Position numbers and translations under genes: made by a program | The notes under the pieces: model-generated | What the model saw: only the letters and a program-made list of their open reading frames with translations | Databases searched by the model: none | Told to the model about the DNA's origin: nothing | Part shown: positions 1-8,683 of the stretch, one piece after another | Layout: the number at the start of each line of letters is the position of its first letter | How positions within the stretch are numbered: position 1 is the first letter of the stretch | Assembly (NCBI GenBank): GCA_016195325.1 | Contig: JACPZX010000012.1 | Coordinates: forward strand, 1-60,966 | Reading direction: 5' to 3' | DNA: 60,966 bases | Origin: Acidobacteriota bacterium | GTDB taxonomy: Bacteria > Acidobacteriota > Polarisedimenticolia > JACPZX01

Positions 1-1873
1 TCACGACGCGGTCGGGCACGCGTGGCCGCTCGGGGATGCCCTGTCCGACCAGCCGGAGGGTGACGAGCTCGACGGGCTCGTCGGGGCCCGCGCGGTGGCC
101 GTAGACGCGCTCGTGCTCGCGGCCGAACGCCTGCTCGAGCGCGGCGATGGCCTCGGGCCCGAGATCGCCCGCGGGCAGCGGCACCGTCAGCTCGAAGGAC
201 TGGCCGTGATAGCGCAGATCCGCGAAGCGTCTGACGCGCGCCCGGTCGCCCGTGAAGCCTTCGCCGGCGAGCAGCGCGAGGGCGTCGGCCTCCATGCGGC
301 GGAGCGTCGCGCTCAGCGCCTCGAGGTCGAGCTGTCGCGTCTGCCGCCGATACGTGCGCACGTCGTGGTGCTCGACGTCCGCGTAGAGCAGGCCGAACGA
401 CGAGAAGAGCCCGGGCGCCGGCGGCACCACGATCCTCGCCATCTCGAGCTGGGCCGCCATGCCGCCCGCGAAGAGCGGCCCGTTGCCGCCGAAGGCGAAG
501 AGCACGTAGTCGCGCGGGTCGCGCCCGCGCTCGCTCGACACCGCCTTGAGCGCGCGGATCATGTTGGAGGCGGCGATCAGGTGGGCGCCGTAGGCGGCGT
601 GCTCCAGGCCGAGCCCGAGGGGCCGGGCGATGCGCTCCTCGAACACCTCGTGCGACCGCGCCGCGTTCAGCTTCACGGCGCCCCCGACGAGGTACGCCGG
701 GTTGAGATACCCGAGGATCACGTTGGCGTCGGTGATGGTGGGCTCGGTGCCGCCGAGGTCGTAGCAGAGCGGTCCGGGCCACGCGCCGGCGCTCCGCGGG
801 CCCACCTGCAGCGAGCCCCCGGCATCGATCGAGACGATCGAGCCGCCGCCGGCGCCGACCTCGGCGAGGTCGACGGCGGGCACGCGCAGGACATAGCCGG
901 CCCCCGTGAGCAGGCGCGAGCCGAGCATGATGCCGCCGCCCACCTGGTACTCGGAGGCGCGGTTGACCTCACCGTCCTCGATGATCGAGGCCTTCGCGGT
1001 CGTCCCGCCCATGTCGAAGGTGATGACGCGCCCGAGGCTCATGCGCCGCGCGAGCGCCTGGCAGCCGATGACGCCGGCGGCCGGCCCGGACTCGATGATG
1101 TGCATGGGCATCCGCGCGGCGGCCCCCGCGGTCATGAGCCCGCCGTTCGACTGCATGATCATGAGGGGCGCCCGCACGGCGATCTCGTCGAAGCCCGCCG
1201 CGAGGGTCCGGAGGTAGCGCTGCACGACCGGCATCACGTACGTGTTGATCACGGTCGTCGAGGTCCGCTCGTACTCCTTGATCTCGGGCAGCACCTCGGC
1301 GCTGATGCACATCGGGAGATCCGGCGCGCGCCGCCGCACGATCGCCTGGATCTGCTCCTCGTGGGCGGCGCTGGCGTAGGCGTTGATGAGGCACACCGCG
1401 AGCGCCTCGATCCCCTCGCCCAGCAGGCGGTCGAGCACGCGCTCGACCTCGGCCGGATCGAGCGGCACGGTCACGATCCCCTGGGCGTTGATCCGCTCGG
1501 TGACTTCCGCGCGGAGGTAGCGCTCCACCAGCGGCGCGGGCTTCTCCCACCGGAGGTCGTAGAGGCGCGGCATCCGGAGCCGGCGGAGCTCGAGCACGTC
1601 GCGGAAGCCCTTGGTGGTGATGAGCCCGGTACGCGCGCCCCGCAGCTCGAGGATGGCGTTGGAGGCCACCGTGGTGCCGTGGAGCACCTCGCCCACGTCG
1701 TCGCCCCCGAGCCCGGTGTCGCGAAACAGCTCGCGCACGCCCTCCACGATGGCCCGCGCGTAGTCGTCCACGCTCGACGACACCTTCCGCGTGTGGATCC
1801 GCCCCCGATCGTCGAGAAAAACGATATCGGTGAACGTCCCCCCGATATCGACCCCAACACGAAACCCAGCCAT
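1..1873 (-). CDS. Hydantoinase A / 5-oxoprolinase family subunit, 3' end cut by window edge
   Basis: This is the ATP-dependent hydantoinase/oxoprolinase A subunit, which hydrolyses hydantoin- or oxoproline-like cyclic amides together with a B subunit. Translation from the ATG at 1873 gives MAGFRVGVDIGGTFTDIV, the N-terminal nucleotide-binding signature of the family. Further on come HGTTVASNAI, IKEYERTSTTVINTYV, MQSNGG, ESGPAAGV, TFDMGGTTAK and FAFGGNGP, all typical of HyuA. About 624 codons are present without a stop, against a usual ~690, so the C-terminus lies outside the window. The downstream hyuB partner would also lie to the left. The gene is on the segment that I judge foreign to the rest of the window. 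The substrate cannot be predicted from sequence alone. Confidence 0.9.
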   Translation of the reverse strand, partial: MAGFRVGVDIGGTFTDIVFLDDRGRIHTRKVSSSVDDYARAIVEGVRELFRDTGLGGDDVGEVLHGTTVASNAILELRGARTGLITTKGFRDVLELRRLRMPRLYDLRWEKPAPLVERYLRAEVTERINAQGIVTVPLDPAEVERVLDRLLGEGIEALAVCLINAYASAAHEEQIQAIVRRRAPDLPMCISAEVLPEIKEYERTSTTVINTYVMPVVQRYLRTLAAGFDEIAVRAPLMIMQSNGGLMTAGAAARMPMHIIESGPAAGVIGCQALARRMSLGRVITFDMGGTTAKASIIEDGEVNRASEYQVGGGIMLGSRLLTGAGYVLRVPAVDLAEVGAGGGSIVSIDAGGSLQVGPRSAGAWPGPLCYDLGGTEPTITDANVILGYLNPAYLVGGAVKLNAARSHEVFEERIARPLGLGLEHAAYGAHLIAASNMIRALKAVSSERGRDPRDYVLFAFGGNGPLFAGGMAAQLEMARIVVPPAPGLFSSFGLLYADVEHHDVRTYRRQTRQLDLEALSATLRRMEADALALLAGEGFTGDRARVRRFADLRYHGQSFELTVPLPAGDLGPEAIAALEQAFGREHERVYGHRAGPDEPVELVTLRLVGQGIPERPRVPDRVV

Positions 1874-1925
1874 CTAGTGTTCCGCCCTCGAAGTCATGTC
1901 GAGATAAACGAACGGGGAGTCGGGC

Positions 1926-2073
1926 GCGGCGGGGGCGTGCGGCAGGGGTCAACCGGACCCGTACCCCTCCAACTGGAAAGCGGAAGCAGCGCGCCCGGAT
2001 GGAGCCCAGCCGCCAACGGTCTGCGGTCGCGTACGGCGTGGTCCCGGTGACCCCTGCCGCACGCCCCCGCCGC
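1926..2073. repeat. ~148-nt imperfect palindrome with perfect 25-bp inverted arms
   Basis: Positions 1927-1951 and 2048-2072 are perfect reverse complements over 25 bases. Pairing continues inward with small bulges: CCGTAC at 1959-1964 pairs with GTACGG at 2031-2036. It lies in the 246-base gap between the hyuA start and the stop of the upstream gene. It could be a MITE-like insertion, an intergenic repeat, or a large RNA hairpin between two co-directional genes. No transposase is nearby. Confidence 0.75.
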
Positions 2074-2119
2074 CCCCGCCGCGCGCTCGATCGCCGCCAT
2101 CACCTCGCGCACGGGAACG

Positions 2120-3501
2120 CTAGAAGTGCATGACTTCCGCGGCGTGCTCGAAGACGTCCTGGATGCGCCCGTGCGAGATGGCCGCGGCCTGGACGGCCGC
2201 GACGAGGTGCCGCCAGCGCAGGGACGGGCGGGTGGCGTGGAATTCCTCGTACGTCGCCTGATGATGCTTGAAGGCGTGCATCTCGGTGAAGTTGTCACGG
2301 CACGCGATCTTGCCGAGCATCGCGATGAGCGGCTCGGGCGCGTAGCCACGATCGGCGTACTGCTGGGCCAGGGCGGCCGCCTGCTTGACCTCGTCGGTCG
2401 AGCGCCAGGTGGCGAGGTTGGCCGCGGGCAAACGCTCACCGACGGGCAGCCGGCCGATCAGCGCCTCGATCTCCTCGAGCAGCTCATCCGCACTTCCGGC
2501 CCGGTGTTCCACATGAAGAGCGCCTGCAGCTTGATCCGCCGCGAGAGCTCGGGCTGCCGCAGCAGGTAGCGTCGCGTGTTGGCGCCGGTGTTGATGTGCA
2601 CGTCCATGGGGTTGCCCGTCTGCGATCTCAGGAACAGCGTGGAGCCGCCGACGGAGAGCCCCTCGCCCACGCCCTCGAGCGAGAGCCCGTCGCCCAGCGC
2701 ACGCGCGAGCATGCCCGGGACCTCGGCCAGGTCGTTCACGCGGCCGATCTCGTCGGCGAGCGCGGTGATGCTCGCGGTCTCGTCCTCGCCCGTCTCGAAG
2801 CGCAGGTCGCGCTCGAGCAGCTCGTATTTCGAGATCAGCCGATCGACCTCCTCCAGGGAGGTCGGCGCCGTCGGGCGCGTGATGTAGCGGACCGGCGCGC
2901 GCCCGATGAACCGAGCGTACTCCCAGCCGAGGTACTCGAGCGCGCGCCAGGTGAACACCGGGAACAAGAAGTAGTGGTCGTCGAGCTGGTTCTTCGGCAC
3001 GGCGACCTCGAGCAGGTGCCCGAGGACCTGCATCGGCGAGAGCCGCTCGAGCAGGTAGAGGAAGTAGTGGTCGCACGCGTTGTAGACGCCGCGGCCCACC
3101 GCGTAGCGGAACGCCTGGAGCGTCGCGTCCAGGTCGTCGTGCTCCGAGACCGGCTGCGCCTCGGCCAGGATGTAGGGACCCATGGCGGGCGAGTGGATGT
3201 GCTTGTTGGCCACGGCCACGTTCTGGATCACGGGCATCATCGCATACTCGCCGGGCAGCCGCGCCGCGATGTGGCGCACGGCGTGGATCCCCGCCAGCGG
3301 ATGGAGCGGACCGCCGTGGTGGCCGGGCGGCAGGTCCGAGGACCGCACCACCGCCAGCGCCGAGGCGAGCAGCATGTCCTTCACGGACGTGCCCGCCGCG
3401 AGCCGGTCACGGGTGGCGGCCACGATCCGCTCGGGCGCCGTCTCCTCCACGAACTGCACGAGCGGCTCGATGTGATCCGGGAACGCCACGCGTCGGGTCA
3501 T
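2120..3501 (-). pseudogene. Unrecognised conserved protein interrupted by one frameshift
   Basis: Reading from the ATG at 3501, about 335 residues run in one frame ([17 protein letters not shown] onward, with the His-rich stretch LPPGHHGGPLHPLAG and DHYFLYLLERL). After LFMWNTGPEV near 2492-2508 the sense continues only in another frame, as SADELLEEIEALIGRLPVG and onward to a TAG at 2120-2122. Joining the frames gives about 459 residues. The two halves abut without loss, so a single-base indel (mutation or assembly error) explains it. I do not recognise the family with certainty; histidine and aromatic clusters suggest an oxygenase-like or metal-binding fold, which is inference. It lies upstream of hyuA on the same strand. 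Confidence 0.6.
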
Positions 3502-3610
3502 GCCCCATCCTCCTCGGTGCGAGAGTACTCCCTCCAGGCTCTGGGTCAGAACGTATGCGGGAAGCCGCCCGAGCGCAAGCGCCGTCGCCGAGGCCGTGGC
3601 GCGCGAGCGC

Positions 3611-3960
3611 CTATTTCTTCTTCAGCCGCACGTCCTCCAGAGGCGCCGACCACGGATAGGGATTGATCAGCATCAGCGCGGGCTCCTCCACCCGCGGGCC
3701 CACGCCGCTCGGCCAGGTGTAGTCCCAGATCGGCGCGAACCTCACGCGCTCGTGAAGGAGGTGCTGGATCTGGTGCAACATCGCCTCGCGCTTGGCCCGG
3801 TCGGTCTCGAGCGCCTGCTGCTTGTACAGCGCGTCGACGTCGGGGTACCCGCCGTAGGCGTAGGCGCCGCTGCTCGGCACCCACTCGGCCATCCGCGAGG
3901 CGGCGTTCCCGTACAGGCCGACCACGCACATGCACACGCCGCGCAGCTTCTTCGTGGCCC
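3611..3960 (-). CDS. Peptide/nickel ABC transporter substrate-binding protein (family 5), C-terminal fragment
   Basis: This is the last ~115 residues of a DppA/OppA-like periplasmic binding protein. Recognisable pieces are [56 protein letters not shown] and the tail [10 protein letters not shown]. These are the conserved end of family-5 solute-binding proteins, which normally exceed 500 residues. Reading upstream, the frame stays open ([17 protein letters not shown]) but runs into DNA that encodes DAHP synthase on the other strand, so the first ~400 residues are missing. The 5' end given is approximate. The loss coincides with the contig junction described separately. Confidence 0.8.
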
Positions 3961-3972
3961 ACGCCGTGAAGA
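3945..3972. other. Probable chimeric junction between two source genomes
   Basis: To the left, a minus-strand binding-protein gene loses everything upstream of its C-terminal ~115 residues. To the right, a plus-strand DAHP synthase lacks its N-terminal part and begins abruptly at [16 protein letters not shown]. Neither gene has a start, promoter or transposon remnant here. An exact breakpoint cannot be fixed by eye. Confidence 0.75.
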
Positions 3973-4631
3973 GGGCGGGGGCGCATTTCCTTCGCGGCGG
4001 CGCCTACAAGCCGAGGACCTCCCCGTACGCCTTCCAGGGGCTGGAGGTCGAGGGGCTGAAGATCCTCGCGAGGGCCCGCGAGGAGACGGGGCTGCCGATC
4101 GTCACCGAGGCCCTCGACACCGAGACGCTCGACGTCGTCGCCGAATACGCCGACGTCATCCAGATCGGCGCGCGCAACATGCAGAACTACCCGCTGCTGA
4201 AGCGGGCCGGCCGCTGCCGCCGCCCCGTCCTCCTCAAGAGGGGGATGTCGGCGACCCTCGACGAGCTGCTCATGTCGGCCGAGTACATCGCGTCGGAGGG
4301 GAACTACCAGATCTTCCTGTGCGAGAGGGGCGTGCGCACCTTCTCGACGCACACGCGCAACACGCTCGACCTCTCGGCGGTTCCCGCGGTGAAGACGCAA
4401 AGCCATCTTCCCATCATCGTCGATCCGAGCCACGGGACCGGCCAGCGCAACAAGGTCGCGCCGCTCGCCCGCGCGGCGGTCGCGGTCGGCGCCGACGGGC
4501 TGATGATCGAGGTGCACGCCAACCCCGATCGCGCCCTCTCCGACGGGCCGCAGGCTCTCCTTCCCGAGCAGTTCGAGCGGCTGATGACGGAGGTCCGCGC
4601 CATCGCCGATCTCGTCGGGATGAAGCTCTGA
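3957..4631 (+). CDS. aroF: 3-deoxy-7-phosphoheptulonate (DAHP) synthase, 5' truncated
   Basis: DAHP synthase condenses phosphoenolpyruvate and erythrose-4-phosphate in the first step of the shikimate pathway. The fragment carries the type I-beta signatures [53 protein letters not shown] and [17 protein letters not shown]. About 225 residues are present against the usual ~340 for an enzyme with its N-terminal ACT-like extension, so roughly one third is missing on the left. There is no start codon; the sequence begins at the junction. The TGA at 4629-4631 overlaps the ATG of carA by one base, suggesting translational coupling. Confidence 0.9.
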   Translation, partial: AHAVKRAGAHFLRGGAYKPRTSPYAFQGLEVEGLKILARAREETGLPIVTEALDTETLDVVAEYADVIQIGARNMQNYPLLKRAGRCRRPVLLKRGMSATLDELLMSAEYIASEGNYQIFLCERGVRTFSTHTRNTLDLSAVPAVKTQSHLPIIVDPSHGTGQRNKVAPLARAAVAVGADGLMIEVHANPDRALSDGPQALLPEQFERLMTEVRAIADLVGMKL

Positions 4632-5839
4632 TGGAGGCCGTGCTCGCGCTCGAGGACGGGCGGGTCTTCCGGGGCCGCTCGTTCGGCGCCTCCGCCGAGC
4701 GCGGCGGCGAGGTCGTCTTCAACACGTCGATGTCCGGGTACCAGGAGGTCCTCACCGACCCCTCGTACCGCGGCCAGATCGTCGTGATGACCGCCCCGGA
4801 GATCGGCAACTACGGCGTCAACGATCTGGACGTCGAGAGCCGGAGGATCCAGGTCGAGGGGTTCGCCGTGCGCGAGTGCAGCGAGATCTCCTCGTCGTGG
4901 CGATCGCGCCGCGATCTCCCGCAGTACCTCAGGGAGAGCGACATCCCCGCCATCTCCGAGATCGACACGCGCGCGCTCACGCGCCATCTCCGATCGGGGG
5001 GCGTTCTCCGCGGCGTGCTGTCGGCCCTCGATCTCTCCGAGGAGAGCCTCGTCCGGAAGGCCCGGGCGCTCCCGCGCCTCGCGGACATCGACCTCGTCGG
5101 CCGCGTCACGTCCGCCTCGGCGGCGCCCTGGCGGGGGGGCGGTCCGGTCGCCTGGCTGGGGGCGCCGCTGCGCCGCCGCGCCGCGAGGCACAAGGTCGTG
5201 GCCCTGGACTTCGGCATGAAGGACAACATCCCGCGCTCCCTGACCGGCGCCGGCTGCAAGGTCACGGTGATGCCGGCGCGCACCGGCGCCGACGAGATCC
5301 TCGCGGGGGCGCCCGACGGCGTCTTCCTCTCGAACGGCCCCGGCGATCCCGAGACCCTGGACTACGCGGCCACGATGGTTCGAACGCTTCTCGGGCGCGT
5401 GCCGATCTTCGGCATCTGCCTCGGGCACCAGATCATGGGGCTCGCGTTCGGGGGCCGGACCTTCAAGCTCAAGTTCGGCCACCGCGGCGTCAACCATCCG
5501 GTGAAGAACCTCCGCACGGGCCGCGTCGAGATCACGTCGCAGAACCACGGCTACGCCGTCGACGCCGAATCCCTCGGCGCCGACATCGAGATCACCCACG
5601 TCAACCTCAACGACGGGACGGTCGAGGGCTTCCGGCATCGATCGCACCCGGCCTTCTCCGTGCAGTACCACCCCGAGGCCTCGCCGGGCCCCCACGACGC
5701 GCTCTACCTCTTCGACGACTTCGTCCGGATGATGGACGAGCGGAAGGCGGCGTCGCGCGACGCACGGGCCGCGGAGGCCCCGGAGGGCGAGGCCGCGGCG
5801 GCCGAGCCGCCCGGTGGAGCCACGCTCGGCGATTCTTGA
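4631..5839 (+). CDS. carA: Carbamoyl-phosphate synthase small (glutaminase) subunit
   Basis: CarA hydrolyses glutamine and channels ammonia to CarB for carbamoyl phosphate, used in pyrimidine and arginine synthesis. The 402-residue product has the N-terminal domain ([35 protein letters not shown]) and a class I glutamine amidotransferase domain with the nucleophile Cys in [18 protein letters not shown], and the His/Glu pair in [11 protein letters not shown]. Length matches the family, with a ~25-residue Ala/Glu-rich tail. The start overlaps the DAHP synthase stop. carB is not adjacent on this contig, which is unusual for a carAB pair but not rare in this kind of genome. Confidence 0.95.
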   Translation: MEAVLALEDGRVFRGRSFGASAERGGEVVFNTSMSGYQEVLTDPSYRGQIVVMTAPEIGNYGVNDLDVESRRIQVEGFAVRECSEISSSWRSRRDLPQYLRESDIPAISEIDTRALTRHLRSGGVLRGVLSALDLSEESLVRKARALPRLADIDLVGRVTSASAAPWRGGGPVAWLGAPLRRRAARHKVVALDFGMKDNIPRSLTGAGCKVTVMPARTGADEILAGAPDGVFLSNGPGDPETLDYAATMVRTLLGRVPIFGICLGHQIMGLAFGGRTFKLKFGHRGVNHPVKNLRTGRVEITSQNHGYAVDAESLGADIEITHVNLNDGTVEGFRHRSHPAFSVQYHPEASPGPHDALYLFDDFVRMMDERKAASRDARAAEAPEGEAAAAEPPGGATLGDS

Positions 5840-6537
5840 AGCTCAGCGTCGTCATCCCCGCCTTCAACGAGGAGAGGACCCTCGCGGACATCGTCGGCCG
5901 GGTCCGGGCGATCGAGACTCCGGGGTGGGAGCGCGAGATCATCGTCGTCGACGATGGCTCCATCGACGGGACTCCTGGCGTCATCGCGTCCCTCGCCGGC
6001 CCCGACCTCACCGCGCGCCGGCAGGCGCCGAACCGGGGGAAGGGGGCGGCGCTGCGCGTGGGGTTCGCCGCCGCCACGGGCGACTTCATCGTGATCCAGG
6101 ACGCCGACAGCGAGTACGACCCCGCCGATCTCCCGGCGCTCCTCGACGCCCTCCGGGCCTCCGGAGCCGACGCCGCGTACGGCTCGCGCATCCTCGGGTC
6201 GAACCCGAAGTCGTACTTCTCGTACTACTGGGGGGGCCGGCTCCTCACCGCGATCTTCAACCTCGTGTACGGCCAGCGCCTCACGGACGTCACGACGTGC
6301 TACAAGATCTTTCGCCTCGAGGACGCCCTCGAGCTCGGGCTCGCGTGCGACGGCTTCGAGTTCTGCGAGGAGCTCACGGCGCGGCTCGTGCGGGCCGGCC
6401 GCCGCATCGTCGAGGCGCCGATCACGTACGCCCCACGCTCCATCGCGGAGGGGAAGAAGATCCGCTGGCACGACGGCCTGACGGCGATCTGGACGATGCT
6501 CCGGCTGAGATTCGCCCCGAACCCGCCCCGCCGGTGA
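5836..6537 (+). CDS. Family 2 glycosyltransferase (polyprenyl-phosphate sugar synthase-like)
   Basis: The 233-residue protein starts at TTG 5836 ([20 protein letters not shown]), overlapping the carA stop. It shows the GT2 nucleotide-sugar motifs [10 protein letters not shown] and [10 protein letters not shown] (the DxD-type metal site) and the acceptor-side [11 protein letters not shown]. This arrangement matches dolichyl/polyprenyl-phosphate mannose or glucose synthases without a C-terminal membrane domain. Such enzymes load a lipid carrier with sugar for glycan or protein glycosylation. The sugar donor is not determinable. The overlap implies co-expression with carA. Confidence 0.88.
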   Translation: MKLSVVIPAFNEERTLADIVGRVRAIETPGWEREIIVVDDGSIDGTPGVIASLAGPDLTARRQAPNRGKGAALRVGFAAATGDFIVIQDADSEYDPADLPALLDALRASGADAAYGSRILGSNPKSYFSYYWGGRLLTAIFNLVYGQRLTDVTTCYKIFRLEDALELGLACDGFEFCEELTARLVRAGRRIVEAPITYAPRSIAEGKKIRWHDGLTAIWTMLRLRFAPNPPRR

Positions 6538-6615
6538 CGAAGCCGCCCCGCTGAGCTACGATTCCGTGCCCGGCGTCCCCCGCCATTCCGGCACGCCCGG
6601 AAGGAGACCTCTCCC

Positions 6616-7653
6616 ATGAAGCCGACGATTCGATCTATTGCGCTCCTCGCGCTCGCGGCAGGCCTCGGCTCCGCGGTCGAGGCCGCTGCCGCAGAGGCCA
6701 CGGGACCGTGGAAGCCCCGCGTCGAGATCGTCTTCGAGACAGATCCCCTCGTCGAGTGCCATTTCCTCCTCAAGACGTGGGACGGGAGCGAGAGGCCGCA
6801 GTCCGGGAAGACGGGGGACCTCAGCTCGCAGGCCGCGGCGTACGGCGCCGCGACCCAGGCGATCCGGGACGCGTCGGTCTGGCACTGGTTCGAGGACCTC
6901 GTCGTCGAAGGGCCCGATCCCGCCGAGGTCCGCCGGCGCGCGGCCACGCTCCCCGCGTCGATCTCGACCCCGGGGAACCGGACGGCGGTGGATCGCCTCG
7001 TGGAGGCCCTCGACTCGGCGTACCCCATCTTCGTCTCGGCCTACTGGCCCGAGCATCTCAAGTCGCTGAACCGCGTCATCATCCCCGCGCACCGTCGGTA
7101 CGGGGGCGCCGAGCTCCGCCTCGCCGAGGCGCTCATGGAGAAGATGGCCTTCGCGCCGATCGACGGGAAGATCCGCGTCCTCGGCGTCATCCGCGCCGGC
7201 CCCGTCTCGAGCTGGGGGAAGACGACGAAGGGGTACTACACCGTCATCGGCGTCTACCTCCAGTCGGTCGCCTCGTTCGTCGAGACGTCGGTCCACGAGG
7301 CGACGCACCTCATCGACACGGCGCAGCCGGCCTCCGGGTCGTGGATGCTCAAGGAGGTGAGGCAGGCGCTCCCGAAGGACGCTCCGCCCGAGGCGATCGA
7401 CACCTTCATTCACGGCCTGGTGACGTTCAACGCGGGCGAGCTGGTCACCCGTTACATGGACAAGGTCTACAAGCCCGTCGGCCTCCGGGGGCCGGGGGCC
7501 GCGGAGACGTACGCCCCGTGCGTTTCCGCGTACGAGGCGGCGTGGAACGGCTGGCTCGACGGGACGCGCGGGCGGGACGAGACGATCCGGAGGCTGGCCG
7601 ACGGATTCAAGGCCGCGCGCGCGAAGATGCCGCAGCCCCCGCCGAAGAAGTAG
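6616..7653 (+). CDS. Secreted protein with an HExxH motif, function unknown
   Basis: I do not recognise the family. The 345-residue product starts at ATG 6616 behind AAGGAG. It has a signal peptide (TIRSIALLALAAGLGSAV, cut near AEA), so it is exported. At residues 227-231 is HEATH, which fits the HExxH zinc-binding motif of metallopeptidases. The preceding stretch YTVIGVYLQSVASFVETSV is hydrophobic and regular, as in zincin active-site helices. NAGELVTRYMDKVY about 40 residues later could supply the third (Glu) ligand. A peptidase role is inference. The 3' end overlaps the convergent dehydrogenase gene by 47 bases. Confidence 0.7.
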   Translation: MKPTIRSIALLALAAGLGSAVEAAAAEATGPWKPRVEIVFETDPLVECHFLLKTWDGSERPQSGKTGDLSSQAAAYGAATQAIRDASVWHWFEDLVVEGPDPAEVRRRAATLPASISTPGNRTAVDRLVEALDSAYPIFVSAYWPEHLKSLNRVIIPAHRRYGGAELRLAEALMEKMAFAPIDGKIRVLGVIRAGPVSSWGKTTKGYYTVIGVYLQSVASFVETSVHEATHLIDTAQPASGSWMLKEVRQALPKDAPPEAIDTFIHGLVTFNAGELVTRYMDKVYKPVGLRGPGAAETYAPCVSAYEAAWNGWLDGTRGRDETIRRLADGFKAARAKMPQPPPKK

Positions 7654-8617
7654 GCACGAGCGTCGCCGCCGAGGGGCGGCCGCCAAGGATCGCGGCGAGG
7701 TTTCGCGCCGCGAGGCAGGCCATCGCCCGCCGCGTCGAGGAGGTGGCCGAGGCGACGTGCGGCGAAAGGACCACGTTGGGCCGCCGCGTGAGCGACCCCG
7801 GAACGCGCGGCTCGTCCTCGAAGACGTCGAGCCCCGCCCCGCCGATCCGCCCCGCCGAAAGGGCGGCCGCGAGCGCGCTCTCGTCCACGACGCTTCCCCG
7901 CGACGTGTTGATCAGGATGGCGGATCGCTTCATCCGCGCGAGCTCCGCCCCGCCGATGAGATGCCTCGTCGCGGCGCTCGCCGGCACGTGCAGCGTGACG
8001 AAGTCGCTCCGGCGCAGCAGCTCGGCGAGCGCGACGCGGCGCGCGGCCCCGGCGAGAGGTGAGTCCGCCCCCTCGAAGCTCGCCGCCGATCTCGACGCAT
8101 AGAAGATGGTCATCCCGAAACCCACGGCCCGCCGCGCCACCGCGCGCCCGATCCGCCCCATCCCGACGACGCCGAGCGTCCCACCCGCCACCTGGGCGCC
8201 GAGCATGAACTCGAGATCCCACTTCGGGAACTCCCCCCGGCGGCACAGGGCGTCCCCCTCCACGACCCTGCGCGCGGCGGCGAGAAGGAGCGCCCACGCG
8301 TGGTCGGCCGTCGCCTCGGTGAGCACTCCCGGCGTGTGAGCCACGAGGATTCCGCGGCGCCGGCATGCGGCGACGTCCACGTTGTCGTAGCCGACGGCGC
8401 AGACGGAGATGGCGCGCAGGGCCGGGGCGCCGCAGAGGAGGGGCTCGTCGATAGGGTCGGTGAGCTGGCAGAGCAGTCCGTCGGCCGCTCTCAGGGCCCC
8501 GGCCAGCTCGACGCGCCCCATCCGCAACTTTCGGGGCCTCTTCACGTTGAACCGGCGCGCCAGGATCGCCTCCGCCTCGGGAAAGAGGCGGCGTGTGACG
8601 ACGATTCGGCGGCGCAT
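7607..8617 (-). CDS. D-2-hydroxyacid dehydrogenase (glyoxylate/hydroxypyruvate reductase-like)
   Basis: NAD(P)-dependent reductase of 2-oxoacids such as glyoxylate or hydroxypyruvate. The 336-residue protein from ATG 8617 (MRRRIVVTRRLFPEAEAIL) has the Rossmann motif GGTLGVVGMGRIGRAVARR, the substrate-binding AVGYDNVDVAACRRRGI, the catalytic Arg region ILINTSRGSVVDESAL, the Glu in LDVFEDEP and the His in LSPHVASAT. Length and order match the GyaR/GhrB family. The last ~15 codons overlap the 3' end of the convergent upstream gene. The start lies 66 bases from the divergent AIM24-type gene, with a palindrome between them. Confidence 0.92.
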   Translation of the reverse strand: MRRRIVVTRRLFPEAEAILARRFNVKRPRKLRMGRVELAGALRAADGLLCQLTDPIDEPLLCGAPALRAISVCAVGYDNVDVAACRRRGILVAHTPGVLTEATADHAWALLLAAARRVVEGDALCRRGEFPKWDLEFMLGAQVAGGTLGVVGMGRIGRAVARRAVGFGMTIFYASRSAASFEGADSPLAGAARRVALAELLRRSDFVTLHVPASAATRHLIGGAELARMKRSAILINTSRGSVVDESALAAALSAGRIGGAGLDVFEDEPRVPGSLTRRPNVVLSPHVASATSSTRRAMACLAARNLAAILGGRPSAATLVPTSSAGAAASSRARP

Positions 8618-8621
8618 CGGG

Positions 8622-8635
8622 CGATGGTACCATCG
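8622..8635. promoter_or_regulatory. 14-bp perfect palindrome between divergent genes
   Basis: CGATGGTACCATCG reads identically on both strands. It sits 5 bases upstream of the dehydrogenase start and 49 bases upstream of the AIM24-type gene. TACCAT within it is a fair -10 element on either strand. It may be a shared operator or back-to-back promoter; no regulator is identified. Confidence 0.4.
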
Positions 8636-8683
8636 GCCCACACGCGTTCGAGAGCGCGGTACCTTCAATGGAGGCGTTGCGAC

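Noticed and set aside
95-2050. A 651-codon plus-strand open frame opposite hydantoinase A
   Set aside because: Shadow of the HyuA gene, whose minus-strand motifs are unmistakable although its frame runs off the edge.
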